This document shows, piece by piece, positions 18,166 through 25,537 of a DNA stretch of 50,518 nt (position 1 is its first letter; each line of letters begins with the position of its first letter). Source of the DNA: Gammaproteobacteria bacterium 42_54_T18 (GTDB taxonomy: Bacteria > Pseudomonadota > Gammaproteobacteria > Pseudomonadales > Ketobacteraceae); the NCBI GenBank assembly GCA_002163245.1, contig MAAL01000167.1, positions 1-50,518 of the forward strand. Direction: 5' to 3'. The notes under the pieces were generated by a model. The model saw nothing but the letters and a program-made list of their open reading frames with translations. It searched no databases and was not told the origin of the DNA. Position numbers and translations under genes: made by a program.

Positions 18166-18687
18166 TCAGTGAAAGGGTGAAAATAGATGGTTAAAGTAGA
18201 TGTTCGTGTCAATTTTTACCCATATTCCGTTGTTTTCATAAATACACTCTATTTGTTCATCCATATTTTTAGGTAAATTTACTTTTCTGTTTATAATGGT
18301 CGATTTTTCGAAAGATATTTTCGATGGAAGATTGGGTATCTCTATTCCACAAAGGTTTTTCCCTTTTCCAATAGCGAGAATATGGTGCTTTCTATTTCGT
18401 TTTGGAGATGATGTTTTTATACCGTAATATTCGTTAAGATTAACGATAGGAACACTGTTACCTCGTAAGTTAAGGATGCCTTTAAACCACGGAGGTGTTA
18501 GAGGGATTTTACAGATGTTACTGTTATCAATTATTTCACAAAATTGCGTGTCATCAATTAACATGCCAATGTTTCCGATCATAAAACTGTGAAACCGGTC
18601 GAAGGTTTCCTTTGTTTCTTCTGCATCGATATCTATTAGCGCTTTGAATGAGGACAGAGCTTCACTAGGAAGTATTAGCTGCTGCAT
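18166..18687 (-). CDS. CheW-like adaptor, PilI-like
   Basis: A 173-residue protein with a single CheW domain preceded by about 33 residues containing LIDIDAEET. The CheW hallmark PPWFKGILNLRGNSVPIVNL (about 65-84) is well kept. In the Pseudomonas twitching cluster PilI occupies the same slot between pilH and pilJ. It should link the PilJ-like receptor to the CheA-type kinase. No strong ribosome site is visible before the ATG, and 72 bp separate it from the upstream receiver gene. Confidence 0.8.
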   Translation of the reverse strand: MQQLILPSEALSSFKALIDIDAEETKETFDRFHSFMIGNIGMLIDDTQFCEIIDNSNICKIPLTPPWFKGILNLRGNSVPIVNLNEYYGIKTSSPKRNRKHHILAIGKGKNLCGIEIPNLPSKISFEKSTIINRKVNLPKNMDEQIECIYENNGIWVKIDTNIYFNHLFSPFH

Positions 18688-18759
18688 GGTATAAGTTACA
18701 CTTTTAGTGATTAATGAAATTGCTATATCTATATTTTTATCTAAGGCGTTATGACCTTT

Positions 18760-19125
18760 CTACGAATAGGTTTCAATTTGTTCTATGATCTGATCTTTTG
18801 TATAAGGCTTTGATATCAAACTTTTTCCACCTTGTTTCATTGCCCACATCAGATCAGCGCGCTGCTTTTTACTGCTTACAAAAATCACCGGGATGTGTGA
18901 TGTCTTTGGATTTTGAGTTATTTCTCTACAGGCACGATAACCGTCAATCCCTTCCATCACGATATCAAGCAGTATTAGATTTGGGTTGTCGCTCTCGGCC
19001 TTTTTAATGGCCTCTTCACCAGACGTTGCGGTTGTGACTTCAAAATTAGCACCTTCCAGCATGCTCTTGATATTTAACAGATCAGTATTTGAATCGTCTA
19101 CGACGAGTATTTTGCAGTAATTCAT
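18760..19125 (-). CDS. Single-domain response regulator, PilH/CheY-like
   Basis: A 121-residue receiver domain alone: acidic pair Asp10/Asp11, phospho-acceptor Asp54 in LLDIVMEGIDGY, signalling Ser84-Ser85 in FVSSKKQ, and Lys106 in SKPYT. The DIVMEGIDGY and VSSKKQRADLMWAMKQGG stretches resemble PilH, the retraction-side regulator of the Chp pathway. It is probably phosphorylated by the CheA hybrid. GAGG sits eight bases before the ATG; the gene starts 10 bp after the upstream receiver gene. Confidence 0.85.
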   Translation of the reverse strand: MNYCKILVVDDSNTDLLNIKSMLEGANFEVTTATSGEEAIKKAESDNPNLILLDIVMEGIDGYRACREITQNPKTSHIPVIFVSSKKQRADLMWAMKQGGKSLISKPYTKDQIIEQIETYS

Positions 19126-19135
19126 GATTAATACC

Positions 19136-19882
19136 TCATTGTGCTATTAGTGATTCGTGTTGTTTTGTGGCTCGGGTGATCATTTTTTGGAACACACTCT
19201 TTAACTGATCATCTTTAGGAGGCTTGGTTAAGTACGCATCACAACCAGACATAGCTCCTCTGACCCTATCAAAAGGGGATTTGTTGCTCGTAAGCATAAC
19301 GATGAATGTATCTGAGATTTCCTTAATAGACTTACACACGTGATAGCCATCAACTCCTGGTAATACAACATCGAGAAATACGATGTCGTAGTTATTTTGA
19401 ACTGCTATTTCTTGAGCAGTTTCCCCATCTTCGGCGTAGTCTATTGCGATGGGGATTTCTGTCATGAGCGGCAATTTAAGTTCCATGAATCGCCGGACGG
19501 GTAAGCTATCATCGACTACAAGTACTTGAGTTCTATCTTGTTTCAGTAACTGGTTATTTTTTTCCGCTTCTGAAAATGCATCGATGAGCTTTCTAAATAC
19601 TAATGGGCGTATAACGTTGAGTTGATTTTTCATAGGTAGCGTTTCTTCGGATATAATGATTGTCGCTACATTGTCTTTGATCAATTTCCATGTTCGTAAA
19701 CTACTTCTATTATCGCCATTGATAATAACAAGGTGTGAATCAATGGATGGGCTGTAGCTGATTAGTTCGTAATCGCGAAACTGTTTTGCACCCAGTCGAA
19801 ATAAGTTATTTATAAACTTGGTATCTCGATCCGTTAATCCTATATGGGATATGTATATTTTGTTGGCACTAAAGTTTCTCAT
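19136..19882 (-). CDS. Response regulator with novel N-terminal domain (PilG position)
   Basis: A 248-residue protein whose C-terminal half (about 118-240) is a receiver with Asp124/Asp125, phospho-acceptor Asp171 in FLDVVLPGVDGY, Thr198 in MLTSNK and Lys219 in TKPPKD. The N-terminal 115 residues form an alpha/beta domain (IYISHIGLTD, HLVIINGD, ATIIISEE) without an aspartate pocket. It may be a degenerate receiver or an unknown sensor. The gene is first in the operon, where pilG stands in Pseudomonas, but PilG has no such extension. A 14-bp palindrome abuts its start codon. Confidence 0.8.
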   Translation of the reverse strand: MRNFSANKIYISHIGLTDRDTKFINNLFRLGAKQFRDYELISYSPSIDSHLVIINGDNRSSLRTWKLIKDNVATIIISEETLPMKNQLNVIRPLVFRKLIDAFSEAEKNNQLLKQDRTQVLVVDDSLPVRRFMELKLPLMTEIPIAIDYAEDGETAQEIAVQNNYDIVFLDVVLPGVDGYHVCKSIKEISDTFIVMLTSNKSPFDRVRGAMSGCDAYLTKPPKDDQLKSVFQKMITRATKQHESLIAQ

Positions 19883-19896
19883 GGTTTTATAAAACC
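19883..19896. promoter_or_regulatory. 14-bp perfect palindrome abutting the first chemosensory gene
   Basis: GGTTTTATAAAACC lies directly next to the ATG of the first gene of the chemosensory operon, overlapping the space where its ribosome site (AGGG at about 19896-19899) acts. It could be an operator or a hairpin that limits translation. Confidence 0.4.
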
Positions 19897-19986
19897 CTGG
19901 TGATTTCTATGGCGTGTTTTACTTTTAAATGATGAAGTATCGCGTTGCTGATAATTCAATTAATGACGAAAAAGGAGAAAGTTTCC

Positions 19987-20043
19987 ATGAATAAAACGAT
20001 AAGCGAGAACCAATTAACAAAAATAAATGCTATTAAAACTTAA
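19987..20043 (+). CDS. Possible 18-residue leader or small peptide
   Basis: An 18-codon ORF, MNKTISENQLTKINAIKT, preceded by a strong AAAGGAGAAA ribosome site nine bases before the ATG. It lies in the 435-bp space between the chemosensory operon and the OmpA-fusion gene and is followed 42 bp later by a second small ORF with its own ribosome site. There is no recognisable domain. It could be a leader peptide for the second ORF. Confidence 0.3.
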   Translation: MNKTISENQLTKINAIKT

Positions 20044-20085
20044 TGAGATAACGATGTTTGTTGATTAGCAAGTAGAGGAATAACT

Positions 20086-20205
20086 ATGTGTGATATTTCT
20101 TACGAAGATGGTAGATATGTTTACAGCGATGTAAGATATTGCTTACGTGGTGCCAAGTCATTTTTACCTTTTAATAGAACGATAACTATGAGGTGCCAGG
20201 ATTGA
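20086..20205 (+). CDS. Possible 39-residue small protein
   Basis: The ORF begins at ATG 20086 with AGAGGAA six bases upstream and encodes a 39-residue, tyrosine- and arginine-rich peptide with three cysteines (positions 2, 19 and 37). It is followed by about 110 bp and then the hairpin near 20258-20303. It has no hydrophobic segment and no family I recognise. The good ribosome site and otherwise gene-free setting favour a real gene. The short length keeps confidence low. Confidence 0.35.
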   Translation: MCDISYEDGRYVYSDVRYCLRGAKSFLPFNRTITMRCQD

Positions 20206-20257
20206 TTTATTTTAGTGACTGGATACTGATGAGTTTTGTGGTACATTTGTGCTAATA

Positions 20258-20303
20258 GAATCTAAAAAAGGGCAGTTTGTTGAGGTTCCCCTTTTTTAGA
20301 TTC
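20258..20303. terminator. Stem-loop terminator, likely bidirectional
   Basis: GAATCTAAAAAAGGG (20258-20272) and CCCTTTTTTAGATTC (20289-20303) are perfectly complementary over 15 bp with a 16-nt loop. The A6/T6 tracts flank a short GGG/CCC core on both sides, the pattern of a two-way terminator. It lies 15 bp past the stop of the minus-strand OmpA-fusion gene and downstream of the small plus-strand ORFs. Confidence 0.75.
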
Positions 20304-20318
20304 ATGCTGTTTACTTTG

Positions 20319-21758
20319 TTATTGAACCCACACTTCAACACGACGATTTTTTTCTTTTCTAATGGAATTTGGGTCGGCAACAAATACGGAGCTTCCAGCA
20401 ACGGTTTTAATTCGATTCTTCACCCCGATATTTCGTAAGGCCCAACGAACATTTTGTGCTCTTAGTCTCGATAACGGGGAGTGCTTTCTTTTACTATTTG
20501 TTGGGTTAGAGTAACCGACGAATCGAATTTGACTAAACTTGTTACCCTTGTTGTTGAGAAAGGCGACTAACCTTTGTACATCGGCATTTGCCTTAGTATC
20601 TAGATTAGATGTGTCCTTTTGGAATCGGATATTTAAGTTTAAGCGCCACCAGGCGTTTTTATCCTGCAGATTGCTGGGTAGCGCATAAAGCTGTTGAGAT
20701 ACAAACCCTGACTGTTTGACGTGGTGTTGCCCCGCATTGGATTCTGCATACGTTAAAAATGCATCAACAATGTTAGCGTGCTTGGGGTTACTTGATCGAT
20801 AGAGATAGAGCCTGCGTGACAGCGGATAGTCCTCTGTTGCCACTGTTAATTCTGAGGGTAATATACCGTGAGATGTTTTATTGGAAGTTGATTTTGTATC
20901 AGAAATGGACAAAGCCTTTGCATCGTTGATAGAGGCAAGGGGGATAAATCCAATAGCGTCGATGTCTCGACTTACCGATTCCGATAAACTGGTATTTGAT
21001 TCAAATCGTACCGCATTGGAGATCAGTTTTTTCTTACGCAGCACCAAGTGTTTAAAGGTATCGTAGGTACCGGATTTTGCATCTCGCGATTTTACGTGAA
21101 TTGGTTTGGAAGAACCGTTGAGTTTTTTCCATGTGGTGATTTTACCGGTAAAGATTTTTTCCAGTTGAGATAGCGTTAAGTTATTAAGTGAATTGTTGGG
21201 ATGAATAATAATTGCTAAACCATCAATAGCTAATACAATTTCTTTTGGACCATCAAAGGATTTGTATCGGCTATTAAGTAGTACTTTTTCTTTCGGCTTT
21301 ATCGGGCGCGAGGCTGCTGCAATATCCGCTTTTCCATTCAGCAAACCCTTGAAACCCGTACTTGATCCATGGGCATCAATTGCTATTTTTAACAGGGTGT
21401 GTTGATCAGCTCGCTGATATTTTCCAACAACAAACTTTTTATTGGTATCCGTGTTAACGGTGTGAATATCACTCGCTCCGAGCACTTCCAAAAAACCTTG
21501 GGCTAAATTAGGAGTTAATTGTGCACCAACGGTATTGGAGCCTTGAATGGTAAACAATAAGTGTTCTTTCTTGAGAGGAATAGGTAATTGTAAATCAACC
21601 GCGTTGAGCGGGTTACGTTTATTGCCAAGTACAGCTTGTCCTTCTGTAACAGCTTGAATAAATGCAGATTTAGCTGTTTCTGCGTTGATGTTTGTTGTGA
21701 TAATCGAAAGGCTTATGCCTATCAGCATAAGTTGAGTAATGTTTAACAACCGCTTCAT
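20319..21758 (-). CDS. PstS-like phosphate-type binding domain fused to an OmpA peptidoglycan-binding domain
   Basis: A 479-residue exported protein. A signal peptide (about 1-26) is followed by a PstS-like binding fold (about 65-355): TIQGSNTVGAQLTPNLA, the IDAHGSSTGFKGLLNGKADIAAASRPI ligand region (given as landmarks), and a second-lobe RDAKSGTYDTFKHLVL. The C-terminal 115 residues form an OmpA-like domain with NIRFQKDTSNLD, LSRLRAQNVRWAL and NRRVEVW. The OmpA domain would tether the protein to peptidoglycan, so it is unlikely to be a free transporter subunit. No pst transport genes are nearby. I start at ATG 21758, seven bases after AGAGG and matching the signal peptide; the frame is open 21 codons further. 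Confidence 0.85.
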   Translation of the reverse strand: MKRLLNITQLMLIGISLSIITTNINAETAKSAFIQAVTEGQAVLGNKRNPLNAVDLQLPIPLKKEHLLFTIQGSNTVGAQLTPNLAQGFLEVLGASDIHTVNTDTNKKFVVGKYQRADQHTLLKIAIDAHGSSTGFKGLLNGKADIAAASRPIKPKEKVLLNSRYKSFDGPKEIVLAIDGLAIIIHPNNSLNNLTLSQLEKIFTGKITTWKKLNGSSKPIHVKSRDAKSGTYDTFKHLVLRKKKLISNAVRFESNTSLSESVSRDIDAIGFIPLASINDAKALSISDTKSTSNKTSHGILPSELTVATEDYPLSRRLYLYRSSNPKHANIVDAFLTYAESNAGQHHVKQSGFVSQQLYALPSNLQDKNAWWRLNLNIRFQKDTSNLDTKANADVQRLVAFLNNKGNKFSQIRFVGYSNPTNSKRKHSPLSRLRAQNVRWALRNIGVKNRIKTVAGSSVFVADPNSIRKEKNRRVEVWVQ

Positions 21759-21980
21759 GATTCTGCCTCTATATAATTCACCTTTGTCCATAATGTGAGC
21801 GACAAAGAACTGCTGATCCATCTATAAATAGGAAGGGATGGGGATACTAACAAAATTAGGCACGTGGCTGGAGCATTTATGTGTGATGTGTGTAAGTTAT
21901 TGCGCAAAATGGTGACTATCTATTCGATTCGCTTAAATAGAGAGTTTGGTTAGGCCTGCTGAAGAGGTCTTAGTCGTACA

Positions 21981-22532
21981 TTATAGGAATATTGCAATGA
22001 CCTTGATTGTTGAAATGGATATTACCGCGCCGATCAGTGCTCCCATAACAACATCAGTGGGATAGTGCAGGCCTAGCACAACGCGTGATATTGCGATGAG
22101 TATTGATATCGGGATTAATAACACCGCAAGTAATGGAAAGAAATAGATACATACCACTGTAAAGCTAACAGCATGTAGAGTGTGTCCAGAGGGGAAGCTG
22201 TATTGGTCTAATGGTGGTGTTCCACAAGACAGGTCTCGAAAAGAAATGTAGGGACGCTCACGCACCAATTTGGATTTTAGTGATTTGTAGATAGCAACAT
22301 TGATGATTGCCATTAAGGCCATTCCCAAGGCAACGACGTAACCTTTAAAGCCTCCAAAAAAGAATAGCCCTAGCATTAGCGTATACCAAATTCCTCCATC
22401 TCCTAGACGACTGATGATGCTAAAGAAACGTTTGATAGTCTTCTTGCGACTAAAATTATTGAAATACAGACATACATTGTGTTCGAATTTATCGATTTTT
22501 TGAAAAATTGATTTTTGGTTTAACGTTGACAT
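21981..22532 (-). CDS. PAP2-family membrane phosphatase
   Basis: A 183-residue membrane protein with four to five hydrophobic segments and all three PAP2 motifs: K(x6)RP in KSKLVRERP, PSGH in YSFPSGHTLHA, and SR(x5)H in SRVVLGLHYPTD. Such enzymes dephosphorylate lipid phosphates, commonly undecaprenyl pyrophosphate or phosphatidic acid, at the outer face of the inner membrane. It stands alone between the OmpA-fusion gene and a LysR gene. A GTG one codon upstream is an alternative start; AAAAGG lies about 10 bases before the ATG. Confidence 0.85.
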   Translation of the reverse strand: MSTLNQKSIFQKIDKFEHNVCLYFNNFSRKKTIKRFFSIISRLGDGGIWYTLMLGLFFFGGFKGYVVALGMALMAIINVAIYKSLKSKLVRERPYISFRDLSCGTPPLDQYSFPSGHTLHAVSFTVVCIYFFPLLAVLLIPISILIAISRVVLGLHYPTDVVMGALIGAVISISTIKVIAIFL

Positions 22533-22665
22533 CACCTTTTACCTTTTCTGCGTTACGTTAATGGCATAGAAGTATTCCATGCAAAGGTAATGTAATAGAT
22601 TGATGTGAACGCTTTGTTTCACTAATGTGACTATTTTGTGACAGTGTTAAATGCGTTATTGAGGA

Positions 22666-23538
22666 TTAGGATATTGGTTCTGATAATATGCCTTTGTCCC
22701 TAATGGATTTTTCTAAAAAATCCATTGCTGCTCGAAAACGTGGTGTGGAATAGAGGTCTTTGTTGATGAGTAAGCAAAGGTCCAGTGAATACTGTTGATC
22801 AGGATAGATTCGTTGTATCTCAGGAGTTTTATCTCCGATAAAATCCCACAAATATCCGATGCCGATACCGGATTTTATTGCCTGCAGTAATGATACTCCA
22901 GAATTAACCTTACACGAGATTTTGGCATTTTTCGGGATATAGTCACCAATAAATTGACGAGTCACTTTATGAGAAAGGTTATCGTCCCAGCCTATCCATG
23001 TATGTTCCTTTGGGTGTCGTTCCAGGTATGAGGCGGATGCATAAATGGATCCTGTGACTACGCCAACCTTTCGTGAGAGTAGGTGCTCTTTAGCGGTGTG
23101 ATTAGTAATTCGAATGGCAATGTCAGCCTCACGGTTTGCAAGATCAACAGTAAAGCTATCACCGATAACCTCAAAATCTATATCGGGATGGCGCAGTAAA
23201 AAATCACCCATATCTGGCATCAATGTGGATGCGAGTAAATCCGTTGTTGCAATTCTGATAGTGCCATTGAGGTTGTTGTCAGAGCCTGTGGCATGGTTGT
23301 TTAGCGAGACAAATTCATTTTCAATGGTTTGTGCAGAACCTAGGATAGATTCACCAGCACGTGTGAGGGCATATCCATTGGAGTGGCGTTCAAAAACAGA
23401 AAACCCCATCGTTTCTTCAAAACTATTAAGGCGTCGGATAACCGTTGTGTAATTTACTCCAAGCAACCGAGCGGCACCGGATACGGTGCCGTTATGGGCA
23501 ATAGCAAGAAAAAACTTCAGATCGTTCCAGTCATTCAT
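22666..23538 (-). CDS. LysR-family transcriptional regulator
   Basis: A 290-residue LysR protein: winged HTH at about 1-60 with AIAHNGTVSGAARLLGVNYT, then a substrate-binding co-inducer domain (about 90-280). It follows the carboxylesterase gene by 37 bp on the same strand, so they are probably co-transcribed. LysR proteins more often face their target gene, so its target is uncertain. The direct repeats at 25325-25372, upstream of the esterase, are one candidate site. Confidence 0.9.
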   Translation of the reverse strand: MNDWNDLKFFLAIAHNGTVSGAARLLGVNYTTVIRRLNSFEETMGFSVFERHSNGYALTRAGESILGSAQTIENEFVSLNNHATGSDNNLNGTIRIATTDLLASTLMPDMGDFLLRHPDIDFEVIGDSFTVDLANREADIAIRITNHTAKEHLLSRKVGVVTGSIYASASYLERHPKEHTWIGWDDNLSHKVTRQFIGDYIPKNAKISCKVNSGVSLLQAIKSGIGIGYLWDFIGDKTPEIQRIYPDQQYSLDLCLLINKDLYSTPRFRAAMDFLEKSIRDKGILSEPIS

Positions 23539-23575
23539 TGTTGTCGAGGCTTATCGCTTTGTGCGCTGCTGGCGG

Positions 23576-25210
23576 TTACCAATTTCCATTTGCAAAGAAA
23601 TTATTAATCCAGAAATCGCACTGTGTTGGTTTAAGGTTGGTTGCAGTACCAAAATCACCTCCTAACTGAATATAATCTGTCTGTGTGGCGTTGTAAGGAG
23701 GCCATAGGGGTAAATCAATGTCATTGGGATTTCCTGTGTGAGCAAAATTGGTCCAATAACTCATCATAATATCCTGCGTATCCAACCGCTCTGGGTTATT
23801 AACGTAACCCAGAACACTCTGAATGCCAAATACATAGGGGATTTCCGCGGTGTGATAGGTGCCCCAGGGAGGTGTGTTTTCACCTCGCTGTAATTCCAGA
23901 ATAATGTCAGTGGTAAAGCTGCTGACATCTTGAATAAACTGGTACATAAACACTGGGTGACCCGTTTGGCTCATAATGTTGCCCATTTCACGGGAAGGGC
24001 AATCCATAAAACCGTCTCCGGCTAGCGCAGCAGCAGCGTGTCCGGCACTGGGGTAATTGGAAAAAGGATAAATTTGAGAAAATTGTGGTGCCATATCACC
24101 ATAAAAGATAGATAAGTACTCTAAGTAGTCCTCTTCATTATCGCTGTGGTCACGAAGACCAACAAACATAGTACCTTCATCTTTATTGGTCCCTAGGAGT
24201 ACAGCGACTTCAGGCTTTACACCGTTTTTTAACAAAGTTATAGGATGTTCTGGCAGAAAATAACCGTCGACGTTTGAGGTTGGGTAATATGCCCAGTCAT
24301 CGGGGTGTTCAACAAACAGTTCGTTAACTTTGATATCTACGGCCTTCACTATATCCGCCGCCGGTAATGCCCTAGCACAGGCAAGAGGGTTGCTTGCGGT
24401 ATCACAACCAAGTTTGGCAAACAAAGCACTGCCTTTGGCTTCACCTCCTGCAAGGTTTGGCGTGCGTACCATTCGACATGATCCACTTTGCATGATGGCC
24501 TTTTGAAATAGACCGTCAGATAATGGAGACGCGAGTAAACTGCAAACGCTGATAGCCCCGCCTGATTCTCCGAAGATTGTGACATTGTTGGGATCTCCAC
24601 CAAAACTTGAGATTTCCTGTTGTACCCATTTCAGTGCCTCGACTTGATCGAGGAACCCTTGGTTCCCTGAACCGCCGTATTTAGATTCTTCACTTAATTG
24701 TTGGGTTGCAACAAAACCCAAAAAACTTAAGCGTGAATTGACGTTTACAATAATGACATCATTGTTACTCGCTAGCTGTTTTCCGCTATATTGCATGCCA
24801 CTGCCGGATCCCTGAAGTAATCCGCCGCCGTGAAACCAGACCATAACGGGATAGGTTCCTGGTGTTGATGGTGCCCATATGTTGAGAAAAAGGCAGTCTT
24901 CATCACCGCTAAATACATCGGTGGGAATACCTCCCTGCACACAGCCAGAACCATTAACGAGGGCCTCTTGCGTGCTAGACCATTTGGAAAGTGCTTGAGG
25001 TGGTGCCCAGCGGAGGTCCCCCACAGGAGGATTGGCAAAACGAACGCCTCGAAACGTTCGAACAGTTCCATTGTCGTTTCCAAGGATTTTTCCGAGACTG
25101 GTTGTGACAAGGTCATTACCTTTGGGGGTACAGCCTGATAGGTTGGTTAAGGTTAGGAGGATGCCAATACTAAAAAGAAAGAGGCGTTTAGAAAACGATA
25201 ATGTGATCAT
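23576..25210 (-). CDS. Type B carboxylesterase, lipoprotein
   Basis: A 544-residue alpha/beta hydrolase with a lipoprotein signal and the perfect lipobox LSGC (Cys27). The oxyanion motif HGGG is at 127-130, nucleophile Ser216 in GESGG, acid Glu345 in NKDEG and His453 in TYHTAE. EDCLFLNIW (104-112) is the standard carboxylesterase B signature. It should hydrolyse esters at the cell envelope, outside the inner membrane. Several cysteines suggest disulfides, fitting an exported enzyme. Substrate unknown; a LysR gene follows in the same direction. Confidence 0.9.
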   Translation of the reverse strand: MITLSFSKRLFLFSIGILLTLTNLSGCTPKGNDLVTTSLGKILGNDNGTVRTFRGVRFANPPVGDLRWAPPQALSKWSSTQEALVNGSGCVQGGIPTDVFSGDEDCLFLNIWAPSTPGTYPVMVWFHGGGLLQGSGSGMQYSGKQLASNNDVIIVNVNSRLSFLGFVATQQLSEESKYGGSGNQGFLDQVEALKWVQQEISSFGGDPNNVTIFGESGGAISVCSLLASPLSDGLFQKAIMQSGSCRMVRTPNLAGGEAKGSALFAKLGCDTASNPLACARALPAADIVKAVDIKVNELFVEHPDDWAYYPTSNVDGYFLPEHPITLLKNGVKPEVAVLLGTNKDEGTMFVGLRDHSDNEEDYLEYLSIFYGDMAPQFSQIYPFSNYPSAGHAAAALAGDGFMDCPSREMGNIMSQTGHPVFMYQFIQDVSSFTTDIILELQRGENTPPWGTYHTAEIPYVFGIQSVLGYVNNPERLDTQDIMMSYWTNFAHTGNPNDIDLPLWPPYNATQTDYIQLGGDFGTATNLKPTQCDFWINNFFANGNW

Positions 25211-25537
25211 GGTTAATCCGCAAGTTGTTATTGTTGTTAGGGGTAAAGCTTAATGAGGAGGAGGGATTGAAACAATTAGGTGTTTTTGCAAATTATTGAT
25301 GCAGGGTTGCAGAATGCACCTATTACAGTTAGTACCCATGACAATTAGTACCCTTCACAGTTAGTGACAAATATTCTTACGCTTCTTATTGTTTTAATTT
25401 AGTGGAGCGTCGTAAACTGGATTCAAGGGCCGCCAAAAATGAAATAAAACATATCATTTTTGGCTATTAGCAAGATTTAGGATATTTCTGAATACTAAGC
25501 AGGTTTTTTTAACAATAATAAAAATAGCGTGCACATT
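25211..25537. other. Divergent intergenic region with three 16-bp tandem repeats
   Basis: The 327-bp gap between the minus-strand esterase and the plus-strand ankyrin gene holds no gene. Its main feature is the 16-bp repeat array at 25325-25372. A GAGGAGGAGGG stretch near 25256 precedes only a 10-codon ORF that I do not accept. Confidence 0.5.
25325..25372. repeat. Three tandem 16-bp direct repeats
   Basis: Units ACAGTTAGTACCCATG (25325), ACAATTAGTACCCTTC (25341) and ACAGTTAGTGACAAAT (25357) follow one another with no gap. Ten or more positions are shared between units 1 and 2, and the core ACAGTTAGT returns in unit 3. A head-to-tail array between divergent genes looks like a multi-site regulator target. 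There is no replication gene to suggest an origin. Confidence 0.6.

Noticed and set aside
14976-19882. Canonical CheBR adaptation genes hidden in the chemosensory operon
   Set aside because: All reading frames between the genes are too short; gaps are 10-72 bp, so no room exists for CheR or CheB.
23576-25210. Carboxylesterase as a sterol esterase working with the oxidase
   Set aside because: Catalytic residues show an esterase, but nothing in the sequence fixes the substrate and the genes are in different operons.
25325-25372. Tandem repeats as replication iterons or a CRISPR array
   Set aside because: Only three units with no spacers and no replication or cas gene nearby; regulatory repeats fit better.
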